Source: Ornithodoros turicata
Lineage: Eukaryota; Arthropoda; Arachnida; Ixodida; Argasidae
Assembly: GCF_037126465.1 (NCBI RefSeq)
Contig: NC_088202.1
Coordinates: 85,850,160-85,914,159 of the forward strand
Length of the DNA stretch: 64,000 bases
Reading direction: 5' to 3'
Shown in pieces: positions 53,942-64,000 of the stretch. The notes below the pieces were generated by a model, which saw nothing but the letters and a program-made list of their open reading frames with translations, had not been told where the DNA came from and did no database searches. The position numbers were made by a program, and so were the translations under genes. The number at the start of each line of letters is the position of its first letter. Within the stretch, counting starts at the first letter, position 1.

Positions 53942-54723
53942 CCGGGTGTTTCAGTTAAATCCCCGGGCTAAATAATTCGCGAACGGGTGCACCAATCCAC
54001 GAACTTTCTTTTTTACAAGTATCTGTCCGATACCACCTACAAGCTGCACACCGTGTGAATGAGTGGGAGGCGCTCATTATTAAAATAAAAATGCAAATGA
54101 GTTTCGTCAAAAAGCGTATCTTCTAAAGCAGGGCGCTGTCGGCATTAAAATGGGTACTACCCCTTTTGGGACCTTCAGTGGACACCTTTTAGAGAAAAAT
54201 CTGCCACCGAAGCGGGTCATTTGTTGCAGTAATTAATTGGTTTCGGTTTACGTATTTTTGTCGCGGCTGGTCGCGGCGAAGCGCAAAAGGGCGTATTTCA
54301 TTGGTGTAATTCATTGGTGTAATTCATTAATGTAAGGACGTAATTTATTGATGGATAAGGGAGTGAAAGAACGTCCTTTTGCGCTGCGCCGCGACCAGCC
54401 GCGACAAAAATACGTAAACCGAAACCAATTAATTACTGCAACAAATGACCCGCTTCGGTGGCAGATTTTTCTCTAAAAGGTGTCCACTGAAGGTCCCAAA
54501 AGGGGTAGTACCCATTTTAATGCCGACAGCGCCCTGCTTTAGAAGATACGCTTTTCGACGAAACTCATTTGCATTTTTATTTTAATAATGAGCGCCTCCC
54601 ACTCATTCACACGGTGTGCAGCTTGTAGGTGGTATCGGACAGATACTTGTAAAAAAGAAAGTTCGTGGATTGGTGCACCCGTTCGCGAATTATTTATCCC
54701 GGGGATTTAACTGAAACACCCGG
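53942..54723. mobile_element. Large foldback element 3 (CCGGGTGTTTCAG ends), near-perfect
   Basis: TA-flanked. Arms 53942-54293 and about 54373-54723 are inverted copies that match almost perfectly over 350 bp. The loop is about 79 bp and contains ATTCATTGGTGTA repeats. The high arm identity means either recent origin or gene conversion between arms. No transposase frame is present. Confidence 0.95.
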
Positions 54724-55914
54724 TATATACTACGGCTGTGACGAATGGAATGTGGGCTCAGCTAAGCCTAATTTAAAGCTACTCGACGACAAACGCACGG
54801 CGCTCCTCTTGAAGCTTGCCATCTGTCTTGCTTAGCTAACAGCGAAACAGCTTCACAGTTAAAGAACGTTACCGTTCCGCTGATTCTTAACTGAGCCCCG
54901 TTGTTGCAGAGTCGAATGGGAAAGCCCAGACGGTCACTGTGAAAGGAAACCACACTCACCATTCGGTAGGCTTCGTCTACGAGCGCGTGAATGTTGAACA
55001 AAACTCCGCCTTATTGCCATTGGGAAGCAGACATCCTCGGTATTTTCTAAAATGAGTAGCAAACGGGACGTACGGTCAGGATAGATAGGAGATATTGCAC
55101 CTACAAAGCCTGTTGCGACAAGCCTACAAAGTGTGTGCTCACAACTTATCTGGAGTCGAACCGCAGAAGCTGCCCAGAGTGTGACAATCCAAGAACGACT
55201 GGTGGCTTCTAGACCGTGTGCGTTGCTTTTAAAGAAGTGCATGGTTGTGCTAGGCGTACAATGTGGCTTTTGAGCAACAGTAATGAATTTTCACTTTAAA
55301 ATAAAGAAAAGATTGAATATTTTTACGTCATCCTTAAAGTACCTTTAGCTCAGCTATCCTTTACTGGTAATTCATTCGAATGAACCACTTCGTTACCGGA
55401 GTGGCCAGGAAAGGGAAACTTGCTTCCCCAATGTCTCTTTCCTGACTACGCCTCTTCGCATTCTTTTCGCTCTGGTATATTTCCTAGATATGCGTAAACT
55501 GTTAGCGTAATAGGTCACCGGTACTTTCTAAGAATCATGGGAAAAGTGTCGACTTCCGTGTCTAAACTATCAGACGACGCATGGTATGGGTGCTGGAGGT
55601 GGATGTGCCTGCCTCTAGAAACATCTTTAGAAAGCGGTAAAGAGCGACTGTCAGAACCTGACTAATAGACTGTGTTTTTCTGTGTGTGTACATAAACATA
55701 AGCACGCACGTAATGTAACATTCAGTACAACGGCTGCAACAAGCAATACCTGGCATTGTAGTCCTGAAGGGAATAGTCAGACCTTTACAACAGCGACTGC
55801 GAGACCAATTTTAAACACGCAGCGATCACAAAGCACCTTGCCTATCGGAACCTGTGAGGCGTTTGACACGGAAGCGAGGACACTGACGTCATTTCCACAC
55901 GGAATTACCAGGGG
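54724..55914. other. Spacer, no gene seen
   Basis: Short frames at 54768-55242 show no known domain. Nothing further supported. Confidence 0.35.
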
Positions 55915-55992
55915 GGGGGGGGGGGGGGGTAATGGCAAGACTTTGTTGCCGTTGTTGGCCACACAGAAGTGGGCGTCGTCACGACTATAGCA
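55908..55992 (-). mobile_element. SINE tail fragment with G run
   Basis: The minus strand reads AGTCGTGACGACGCCCACTTC and GGCCAACAACGGCAACAA, the SINE tail. It ends at an 18-20-base G run (C on the minus strand) in place of the (CCA)n seen elsewhere. Confidence 0.7.
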
Positions 55993-56184
55993 AAAAAAAA
56001 AGAGAGAGAAAGAAAGAAAGACGGGTGGAGGATTCAGGATGAACGGCGGTGATGCGCAGAGTGTGCATGAGTTCGTCGGGGAGAGCAGAGTGTTAGGTGG
56101 GTCGTTGAGCAAGACCTGCCTTCTGCAGAATGAGAATAAGGTTTCTTGCTTTAGCGGTTGCTTGCTAAAAACAGAGGGGGGAAG

Positions 56185-56258
56185 GGGGTCGAAGTAGCTT
56201 GCCGTTGTTGGCCGCACTCAAGTGGGCATCGTCACAACTAGTCACAACTATAGCAAAA
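56185..56258 (-). mobile_element. SINE tail fragment
   Basis: The minus strand has TTGTGACGATGCCCACTTG and GGCCAACAACGGCAAGCTAC. It lies 200 bp from the previous fragment in the same orientation, and the sequence between them is partly duplicated (AGAGAGAAAGAAAGA, GAGTGTGCATGAG / GATTTCAAAGTGAG). Confidence 0.65.
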
Positions 56259-56798
56259 CAAAAAAAGAAAGAAAAAGTGGGGAGAAGAGAGTTGACGATT
56301 TCAAAGTGAGGCATAGGCAAGATGAACGATACTGATGGGAAGGAGGTGCACTGTAGATGAGAGGTGCTTTCCGCGAGGCCCGTTTCTTGAAGAAAACGCA
56401 CGCGGTTGCGAGTCTTTGTAAGTCGTTCTGCATAAGAACCTTCGGGGAAGAGGACGTCCGTCAGTATGCCATGCCTGGCTTGAGGAAGGTGAGTATCCCG
56501 CATACCGAAATTACCGGTGACCTATTGTCCATCGGTTTCCACGAATAAACGGCAAGCTGATAGAATGCACTATAAAAACAACAACTGAATGAATGAAGCA
56601 ATCTGAAGGAAGAAGTCCCATTGCAGATTGGTCTTATGCTCCCCGCGATTATCTATTCGCATTTGGATGATAGTAAGATGATAATAAATAGTAGACAGTG
56701 TGTGAATTTATCTATTGCATCCGATGGAATCTTATTATGCCCACTTACGCATACCCCGACACTGACAAGTTATTCGTATTTTTCATACTTCGTCCACG

Positions 56799-57293
56799 GT
56801 GCTTTCAACCTTATATACCGCTGATCGCCCAGTCTGCACCAGCAAAAATAAGGGGTGCTTGTTGAATTTCAACGCGGAGACAGACGGCACAGTAATTGAG
56901 GAGGCTGCTGCTTTAAAGGCTAAGATAGTCGAAATTATCCGCAGTCCTACCCTGAAGCACGTGCAGCATGTAGCCGCTGGGCAAAAGGGGTATACACTAG
57001 CGTTATGGGAAGTGTATTCTGATTTTCCAATTCATATTCAGGACAACCTGTACAAGAAGGATTGCGTACTGAAAAGAGAGCGAAAACAACACCGTACGAG
57101 CTCATCCGGTGCTGCTATCGTGTTTTCGCTCTCCGTCCAGCATGTGCGACAACCAACTAGCACAACTTTCCACTCTGAGTTGAAGGATTGTGTAGTCCCA
57201 TCTTCTCTGCTTTCTACTTCAGGTGAGGCTGTAAAGTTTTTCCGATGGCTTTCTCTTTCAGCAGACTGGCGGTACAATTGGCACCATAATTAG
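56799..57293 (+). CDS. ORF of unknown function
   Basis: A 164-codon open frame. The part from LLNFNAETDG through EEAAALKAKIVEIIRSP to GYTLALWEVYSDFP has a protein-like composition with a possible helix. The later part crosses an inverted repeat (GAGAGCGAAAACAACACCG / CGTGTTTTCGCTCTC, 57076-57140) and is less convincing. The first ATG lies in non-coding-looking sequence, so the true start, if any, is probably later or behind an intron. No family is recognised. Confidence 0.22.
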   Translation: MLSTLYTADRPVCTSKNKGCLLNFNAETDGTVIEEAAALKAKIVEIIRSPTLKHVQHVAAGQKGYTLALWEVYSDFPIHIQDNLYKKDCVLKRERKQHRTSSSGAAIVFSLSVQHVRQPTSTTFHSELKDCVVPSSLLSTSGEAVKFFRWLSLSADWRYNWHHN

Positions 57294-57597
57294 GATGGTT
57301 AAATCGGTAATTTTTAAACAAAATTATTTTTTTGCTTACATCCCATTGCACGTGCATGGAGTGTAATGATGCATGGCCAGTGAGTGCAGTGCGCCTTGGC
57401 GGCTGTCCGGCTGCGCGTGGGTAGTAGTTGGCGCACAAGAAAGAAAGGAACGAAGGGGGCGTCACCATGCAGTTGAGGGTGGGGGATATAGATAAATTAC
57501 TAGCCGAGACATATAAAAATATATGAGTCGTCATTAGCCGCGAGCGTGTTAGTGGCAAAAATGTGGCACCTTTTGCACCTGCACCAGCTCGTCAGCA

Positions 57598-57815
57598 CCA
57601 GCTCGCGTGGCTCAGTGGTTAGCGCGCTCACCGTGTCACATCGCAACTGGGAGGTACCCGGGTTCGAAACCCGGTGCTGGATGCGCTGTCTGTGATTTTC
57701 ACCTGGTTTTCCTCCGACGCTGTCAGACACATGTCGGCACAGTTCCCTTAGAAGTCGACCCAGGGCGCACATTCCCCTCAGAACGCTAGTCGTGACATAC
57801 CCACCTCTGTGATAC
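57598..57815 (+). mobile_element. tRNA-derived SINE, nearly full length
   Basis: The head begins AGCTCGCGTGGCTCAGTGGTTAG (A box) and has CGGGTTCGAAACCCGG (B box and T-stem). The core is TTTTCCTCCGACGCTGTCAGAC and TGTCGGCACAGTTCC. The 3' end is uncertain near GATACCGACA. Confidence 0.85.
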
Positions 57816-57994
57816 CGACAATAGAGAGTTTTAGTACATCGTACGCTATCGCGGAGTGCCGGATTTAAGGTGGAAGACTGGGCGTATGCCCCGGGAGCCC
57901 CACCACTGCAAGTGTCACTGTTTGTTCTGTAGACGATGTGGCTTTAGGTCTTCGCCGAAGCCACATATGCAGGAAGAACTTTCGTGCACTTGGT

Positions 57995-58935
57995 AAGTAC
58001 TACACCAGTTGAAAGATTTGTACGGTTCATCCCTTAACCAGTGGCATAATGCCAAGGACATGTTCAATGCTTGATTAGTTTCCTCGACGGTATGGCATAA
58101 ACATCACTGTTGTGGGCAGTCTTACGAAAATGCTGCGTTCATGAGCGGAACGCCACGTGGGCTCTTTGTTCAGCGCCCTCTGAATCCGGTGGCAAAATCA
58201 GCTGCTGGATGCTGCCCAGCTGGTGCTGTCTTTTTCAATTTCCTCGATCAGCTATACGAGTTCTTTGCAGCATCCACGCATACACACAAGTTGCTGAACG
58301 ACCTCACCACAACGGTGTCCGGCGACTACGCAGGAAAGCAGCCCATTCCAGTACCGAAAAGGGTCATGTGCAGACGACTGTCCTGCAGAGCGGATGCCAT
58401 GGTATCCTTAGTGGGGGCTACTGTTTCTTCGTATGAGCGCTGTTTAAGTCATTGCTAACGATCGAGATGACATGGCTGAAGTGCGCTTAACGGGAATTTA
58501 TGACGCGTCTTGGGAGGATGTTTTGGACAGAGTCGACAGGACCAGCAAAGCGTTACAAAGTCGAAAGATTGACCTGAACAGCAAGCTTCCTTAGAGATCG
58601 CTCAATGGTTTTATTGCCGCAAAGCGCGAAGCATTCCATCACTACCGCACGGTTGAGGAAGATACTGGAACGAGGGAATTTACAGCATTAAGAAAGCGCA
58701 ATCGACGAACCAGTGACGGCTGATGCCACTATAGGCTACGGAACTTTCCCAGGAGCACTGTTTAGTTGCCCCTTCAGAGGAGTTGCGCACTAAAAACTCT
58801 CTGTGGGCCAGATCAGTCTCTAGTTTCTCTTGACCAACGGTTTGCCGCGCATGAAGAACTGTCGTTCAAGTTTGGCCTCCTTCGAGAAATCAACGTCTTC
58901 GGCACCAAAGCAGGAAGAAGGAATTAATTACAAAT
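57995..58935 (+). pseudogene. hAT/ZMYM-type transposase (DUF4371-like), decayed
   Basis: Broken frames together spell a hAT-superfamily transposase of the ZMYM/DUF4371 type. In order these are PVERFVRFIP, GQSYENAAFMSG (a conserved motif after the first catalytic region), FFNFLDQLYEFFAASTHTHKLL, RRLSCRADAMVSLV, DVLDRVDRTSKALQSRKIDLNS, LNGFIAAKREAFHHY and LVSLDQRFAAHEELSFKFGLL. Stops and frame changes separate almost every segment. Such proteins derive from transposons and are sometimes domesticated; this copy is clearly dead. The dimerisation C-terminus is not evident. Confidence 0.82.
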
Positions 58936-59115
58936 TCATTGTAAGTTGCTAAGATGTATGCCCCTCACCATTACAGGAGCGTCACGTTCCATTTTACTCC
59001 AGGTGCGAGTTGTGTGTACAATTTGCGAACTTTGGCAATTATTCTGGCTGTTACTGCTATGCTGCTCGCATATGTTTGCTGCTATGGGTTGTTCTGATGG
59101 GCGACCAAACCAAGC
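58936..59115. other. Spacer, no gene seen
   Basis: Ordinary sequence between the transposase relic and the LINE tail. Confidence 0.3.
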
Positions 59116-59480
59116 GGGGGGGGGGGGTATATTTATTAGACGAATAGCGAAAAAAAAACGGGGGAAAGGTCAGCCAAACGAGACGTCGGCTTGCTATTCC
59201 AGAAATAAGAGATAATAATAAATAAATAAAAGAAAAGATAAGAATTAAAGAAAGAAAGAAATAGGAAGGAATAAGAAATAAAGGAGAAAAGAAGATTAAG
59301 AAATAAGCAATAAATAAAAAGAAAAAGATTAGGAAATAAGGAAAACTAACAAATGATGAAAGAAGGATGGGGTAGATTAAAGACAAAGATGACAAAAAAA
59401 TGACTAACAAACGGTGAAAGAATTATGAGATGGGTCACAGAAGATGACTTTAAAAGGAAAGCATGAGGTTAATGCGTTGA
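59116..59480 (-). mobile_element. LINE 3' tail with poly(C) end, then A/G-rich tract
   Basis: Twelve G are followed by TATATTTATTAGACG and GGAAAGGTCAGCCAAACGAG...GGCTTGCTATTCC, the inverted 3' tail of the 47.9-50.2-kb LINE. The remaining 260 bp are AAGAAATAA-rich. Confidence 0.75.
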
Positions 59481-59794
59481 GGGTGAGAGTGGGGCACAGA
59501 AGAATGAGACTGCACGACTGAGTTCACAGGCTGTTCATAAGACCTGAATCTTACTACTATCTTACTACATCACCACCGCGTGGCACCGATGGCAAAGTTT
59601 GAGTATCTACATAAGAAATATAACAAAAGAAACTAAAGAAAAAATAATTATTTGTAATGTGATGCGTTCCTGTTGTTGTGCTATATTAAAACCAATTAAA
59701 GCTAGACTGCAGTCTAGTTTTAGTTAGCGGTTACTAGACTGCACTGCATGGCGTGGCAGTTACTATGGCTACAGATCATTCATATTTTTCATTG

Positions 59795-60110
59795 GCTCAC
59801 CACAGGCTTGCAACATTGGACCAATATTGGCAATGGGTTTTCCTCAGACGCTTTCAGACATATGTCGGCACAGTTCCCCTTGAAGTCGGCCCAGGACGCA
59901 CATTTCCCCAGGGCGTCAGTCGTGACGTTGCCCACATACGTGAGGCCGACAACGGCAAGCCCTTTCAACATCACCACCACCACCACCACCACCAATATTG
60001 GCAATTCCATTGGCACAATATCGGACCGAGTTGCACGGCCAATATTGGACCAATGTAATTTATATTGGCTGCCAGTGTTGGACCTATATTGGACAAGTGA
60101 TGGTGTGCTG
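59795..60110 (+). repeat. CCAATATTGG palindromic repeats
   Basis: The palindrome CCAATATTGG and variants (TTGGACCAATATTGGC, CCAATATTGGACCAATG, TATATTGGCTGCC, CCTATATTGGAC) recur several times. They are split by the SINE at 59835-59990. Confidence 0.75.
59835..59990 (+). mobile_element. 5'-truncated SINE, 15-bp duplication
   Basis: It starts inside the SINE core (GGTTTTCCTCAGACGC), continues through GTCGGCACAGTTCCCCTTGAAG and GTGAGGCCGACAACGGCAAG, and ends with a (CAC)n tail. The flanks ACCAATATTGGCAAT (59820-59834, 59991-60005) are a perfect duplication. The tRNA head is absent. Confidence 0.92.
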
Positions 60111-61020
60111 CTTGGGTAGTATCACCCAAACCTATCTGGAAGCTAGGGAAAATCCCGTCAGTATCCGCTCGGAGCTCTGAGGGCTCTTTGATAACGTGGC
60201 AAACGTCCAGAAGCAAGAGTTCCCTTTTCACCGACCTCCAACCAGGGATACACACATCCCTATGCCGCCTGACTGGTCTGCTCGCGCCCCCAGCTCTCTG
60301 GCCTACAGTAGGGGCAGAGCTATTCCCAGGATTTTCATCTCGGGGCGGGGGGCCCTCGGGGAGAGGGGGGGGGGTGACGCCCATGACTGCTGCTTTTGTG
60401 GCGCATTTTTTGGCCTTTCTGGTCGATATTTTGGGGATGTTGCATGACTTTTAGGGGGCGTAAGGGGTTGCTGGGAAAATCCCCGAGTGGGAGCACACAT
60501 CGGCACACTGCTAGTCTACATAGGCCGCAATGGTAGCTCGTACCCGTTGCCACTTCACGTTCCAGGTTTACGGGAAAGGAGAGAATTCAGCCCCTGGTAG
60601 CCAGGATGGCGACAGAAAACCTGATATCTGACACCTACCAGTCGCATACTTTGGTGTTCACCGATGGCCCCATTGACGCCCTTGCCAGAAGCACTACTAG
60701 TGCATACAACATCCCATCAATGAACTTGGCCTGGCAAGGGACATCAGTACGATACCCGATATCCTCTACGACTGCCGAATTTCTGGCTTTTACACGCAGC
60801 TGCTGCGGTCCAAGTGAGAGGAATAGTTAAGGCGGTTTTACTTACGAACTCGAGAAGTGCCCTATGCAGCGTGATGAACCCTATGTGCGGCAGCACCTTA
60901 GTCGGTTGTGTCAGAAGATCATGTGCCCAGCATAAAATTATCCAGTTAGCGTCCTCAGCACATCACAGCTGCACCCCTTCCCTACCAGTTCTTGACGACG
61001 CCTGCTGTTATAGTTGAAGT
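60111..61020 (+). pseudogene. LINE RNase H fragment (same family as 17.8-18.9 kb)
   Basis: It begins SITQTYLEARENPVSIRSEL and later reads MATENLISDTYQSHTLVFTDG, then SSTTAEFLAF, KAVLLTNSRSALCSVMNP and QLASSAHHSC, each with a counterpart at 17930-18790 on the minus strand. Between 60315 and 60510 an unrelated segment with a G run interrupts it. Frame changes are frequent. Confidence 0.82.
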
Positions 61021-61329
61021 GCGTCACTCTGTGATACGAGACATCATGCAAAATCACCGACCCTTTCTTCCCATGAAAGGCCTCCCCCGAGTCAAAGCTT
61101 AATCGCTTCATCGTCGTTACGGTCGTTATGAGCTAACGAGCGGCGGGAAATTCAAAAAGGCGTGCGGGAAATTCAAAAAGATGGGCACGTGACACATTGC
61201 GCGTGACGTATACTACGCCCTTCACGTATCGCGCGAAGAGCGCCGTGCAGGTGTTTTATCACGTGCCCTTCTCGACGAGTGCGCCGCCCCTCGTTAGCTC
61301 CTAACGCGTGCAAGTGATTAAGCCCCCAG

Positions 61330-61600
61330 GCTCCATAGCTTTTGCACAGGGTCTGCGTTCCCCAACTTGCAACTATGCAAGATCGGGTCTAGGGATGGTG
61401 TCAGCTGCGGTCAATGTCATCAACCAGAAACCATCGAACATATACTGAAGGAATGTCGCGAATACAACACTATGCGGGAAACCTAGCTCGCACACTCCAG
61501 GACTGGCACATTGGCGAACGTCCTATAACCCGGAGGTTATTGTGCAGAACGATCTACAAAACCCGTAACCTCGTCAGGAAACGGACCTTGGGCAATGACC
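61330..61600 (+). pseudogene. LINE Cys-His terminus
   Basis: NLQLCKIGSRDGVSCGQCHQPETIEHILKECREYN has the C-x2-C...H...C pattern of LINE C-termini, followed by MRETLARTLQDW. It is separated from the RNase H part by 300 bp whose translation is disrupted but plausibly the same ORF. Confidence 0.75.
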
Positions 61601-62360
61601 CCTCTGGCGTACCTCCCATCCACGGTGTACTTCTGTTTCATTAGTTTTACCACGGTTCACAGTTTCACCTGGTTGTATTCATCCTGTACATACCTCACCT
61701 TCACCCATGTAAGAGGTGTGCATATTAACGACGCAGAAGAGGAGCAGGCTTGCTGCACAAGGACACACGGGTACTAGATGTTGTGTGTATGGCTTACGCT
61801 CCGTCTGGCCGACCTCGAGTGCCGACGTGGTGACCCTCATGGCGACTTCTTCTTCGTGGTCAATCCCTTCATCACCAAGCACTGTGGAAACTACGTCGTG
61901 TTCAAGATGGCGGACGGGATTATTAGATTAACATTGAGTGGGGGTGGAGTTCTCGACGTCATAATCACGTGACTAACCTATTTCATTTTGCCAACTAAGT
62001 GGATAGTTCTGTTTTCTTGTAAACGTTCCCATTGGGACGTGAAAATTTTGGGCTATTTAAGTTGGCGCACGCTGATTTTAAGCAGCTCGAGCGGGGGCTT
62101 AAACTACCAGAAGGTCTGGGACCTGGTCGTTACTCTTCCTCCCTGCCGGGTTTGTGGTCACCAGCCAGTCATAAGTCAGTTTGCTCTTGTTGTAAATAGT
62201 GTGAATAATTCCTGTTGTTGTTGAGTACTTTGCCTGTCGGACGTCACCTTTGGGAACCAGCCCTGATCACCGAACACCACAACGGACCAAACTCTCAGTA
62301 GACCGAGAGACACGGGGAAGGAATCGTACTACCCCTTCACTGGCTTTTTTTTTCTTTGGC
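61601..62360. other. Spacer, no gene seen
   Basis: Several short frames, none with a domain. GGGGGTGGAGTTCTCGACG near 61940 is unremarkable. Confidence 0.3.
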
Positions 62361-62645
62361 TACAGTCGTGACGAACTGACGATGCCCACTCGCCTGTTGT
62401 CAACAACGGCAACCCTATTTCGACATTACTCCCCCCACCGCGCGGGTTTAGCACCCGGATTCAAAACCGGGCGCCAGCTGTGCTGTCCGGGGTGTTTTCC
62501 TGGGTTTTCTTCAGACGCTCTTAGACAGATGTCGGCACAGTTCCCCGTGAAGTCGGCCCAGGACGCGCGATCCCTGCGATAGACGTGATGTTGCACCCCT
62601 GAGCGTGGCCGACTACGGCAAGCAGTTTAGCAGGAATTTCTCCAA
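62361..62645 (+). mobile_element. SINE tail fragment and diverged SINE
   Basis: 62361-62415 carries a plus-strand SINE tail (CTACAGTCGTGACG, TCAACAACGGCAACC). From 62445 a diverged SINE follows: B-box-like GGATTCAAAACCGGG, core TTTTCTTCAGACGCTC and GTCGGCACAGTTCCCCGTGAAG, and tail GTGGCCGACTACGGCAAG. The A box is not evident. Confidence 0.7.
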
Positions 62646-62984
62646 CATCCCCACACTCCATACATCCCCAAAAATACAACGCTCCCAAAATACCCACGAA
62701 ACAGCCCAAAATCACTCCAAAATAGACGACACAAAAAAATGGCCAAAAAGAACAGCAGATACGCGGGTCCCCCCATGGAATTTCAACACCCTCTTGATGT
62801 GTCTTTCAGTTGCACGTAACGCCAATGGGATCTGCTTTACGCACTAGAAACTTACTGTGGAGGATTGCGTTTACTTTATGAAACCCGATTGTGTACGTGT
62901 GTGACAAGAATATACCCTTCCGTGACGCCAATTTACGATATTTGGATCCACGAATGGCTTCGCATGTTCAGGGTTGCTGGTTGC
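62646..62984. other. Spacer, no gene seen
   Basis: A C/A-rich stretch at 62640-62770 loosely resembles the inverse of 60390-60460, suggesting fragments of one repeat. No gene. Confidence 0.35.
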
Positions 62985-63131
62985 GTACGGATCCAGACCC
63001 TCACTTCGCGGGCGGGGGTTCTTTGTCGACGCGCGTAACCGGGGAGGGTAGAGGGGGAAACCAATGTATAACCTGATGTTTTGGGGGGCGATCGGCCAAC
63101 CGCCCCCCCGCCCCCCTGGATCCGCCACTGA
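62985..63131. mobile_element. hAT-like MITE, relative of 35148-35275
   Basis: Shares GATCCAGACCCTC, the internal G-rich stretch, AACCAATGTATAAYCTGA and the end GGATCCGCCACTG with 35148-35275. The left terminus is altered (GCGTACGGATCC), so no duplication can be read. Confidence 0.75.
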
Positions 63132-63781
63132 TCTGTTTGGACTTGTCATTGCCTTCAAGAAGTTCTATTTTAGGTCAGACTAGTCTTGTCGTTTTTGTTT
63201 TAAACCACTGGTGGTCATGGGGCCGGTTATAATGTATGCAATATCAACTCGCCAACACAATTTCTCTCCTTTCATTGACGCTCGTACTACATATGGAAGA
63301 ACTAACAAAAAGTATGTGAGGAGTACAAATTAGGATTACAGGTCCTGGGACACCTATTTGCACGAAAGGTACAGCGCAGCGCGCAGTCCTGGTGCGCAAG
63401 AGAGCGTTCGATCTCGCGGGTCAGAAAAACTCCTTCCCTCGGATTCAAGTCTGTGACGTCACGTAATCCCTCCAATAACGAGGCGCGCCGCCTTCTTTCT
63501 TCTTTTCTGCGATCGTATTTGGCGCCTCCCGTCCCGCGCCTACGCAGAGTTGTCGACCGTTCGCCATGCTCCCGCGCCGTAGCAGACGATTCGCGGCAAC
63601 CAATAAGAGTGCTCGGACGATCTGACGTCACAATACGCCGGAAGAAGTTGGAGAAATCGTTGTCGCTGCGCGCACTTTTGTAAACCAATTTTTTCGGCAA
63701 ACGCGCGCTTCGCAAAGGAAATCTTTTGCGTGACAGCTCCTGAAGATATTTTGTTCATGTCAAGCGGTAGAAATATATATA
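63132..63781. other. Spacer, no gene seen
   Basis: Frames at 63302-63715 are open on the minus strand without a known domain. Nothing else is supported. Confidence 0.3.
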
Positions 63782-64000
63782 CAGGGTAGCTGCCCATGAA
63801 AGTTTACGCATGCCGGCGTGTTGTACTCACCAATTACTCGATGCAGGTGGAAAATTCCTGTGTCCGTGTGGAACACTAATTGGCACGTTTAATCGTTGTT
63901 AATTTCAGACGGACTCAACCTCGCAATACAAGGTTACAACCAAACACCTCCAAATCCCTATGGGAAAACAATCAAGATAGAAACCATGTTGGGAGTTGGG
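63782..64000. mobile_element. Possible left end of a CAGGGT-type element, cut by window edge
   Basis: TATATATACAGGGTAGCTGCCC at 63774-63795 has the TA-flanked CAGGGT start shared by the foldback elements at 37.3 and 39.0 kb. The partner end would lie outside the window. Confidence 0.4.

Noticed and set aside
62871..63158. 95-codon minus-strand ORF with SVADPGGRGG
   Set aside because: It is the translated hAT-like MITE; the same phrase appears where the MITE lies inside the Penelope frame.

Overview
This is eukaryotic nuclear DNA with no bacterial-style gene organisation. The tRNA-derived composite SINEs, RNase H-bearing LINEs, a Penelope-like element, a mariner, a Ty3/gypsy element of mag-like type and dense short inverted-repeat elements suggest a chelicerate, most likely a tick (Ixodida). 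That assignment is an inference from repeat style, not a species call. I see no intact host gene. Almost everything recognisable is a transposable element, usually broken, and several are nested inside each other.

Layout. 0-7 kb: minisatellites, dispersed repeats and a 3.2-kb foldback element with arms of about 1.2 kb (3584-6828). 7.3-11.7 kb: one LTR retrotransposon on the minus strand, with near-identical short LTRs but broken gag and pol. 12-19 kb: LINE 3' ends (13.1, 14.2-15.0, 17.8-18.9 kb), a tRNA-SINE with perfect target duplication (15.76-16.07 kb) and a TTAA-flanked element (16.55-17.54 kb). 18.9-20.6 kb: an unexplained duplicated unit with 108-bp (36-codon) tandem repeats, TATA-like boxes, two MITEs and a short signal-peptide-like ORF. 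22-27.5 kb: hAT-type and TTAA-type non-autonomous elements, a second SINE copy and a BED zinc-finger exon.

29.5-36 kb: a hAT-like MITE, a mariner with both inverted repeats, a THAP-domain pseudogene, and a Penelope-like reverse transcriptase carrying two later MITE insertions. 37.3-40 kb: two large foldback elements flanked by TA. 40-50.3 kb: a mosaic of RNase H LINE copies in both orientations; four fragment edges fall near the same reverse transcriptase codons. 52-64 kb: a third large foldback element (53.94-54.72 kb), SINEs and SINE tails, a decayed hAT/ZMYM-type transposase (58.0-58.9 kb) and another LINE remnant (60.1-61.6 kb).

The genes do not form a pathway. What connects them is retrotransposition and DNA transposition: LINE machinery probably mobilised the SINEs, and autonomous mariner, hAT and piggyBac-like elements elsewhere probably mobilised the MITEs. 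The observations I rate highest are the duplicated repeat/TATA/ORF unit at 19.1-20.6 kb, a LINE 3'-UTR RNA fold whose paired bases change together between copies, poly(C) tails on LINE copies, a 29-bp insertion flanked by a 13-bp duplication, and a MITE whose unoccupied site is preserved in a neighbouring paralogous repeat. I did not find a convincing new multi-gene system.
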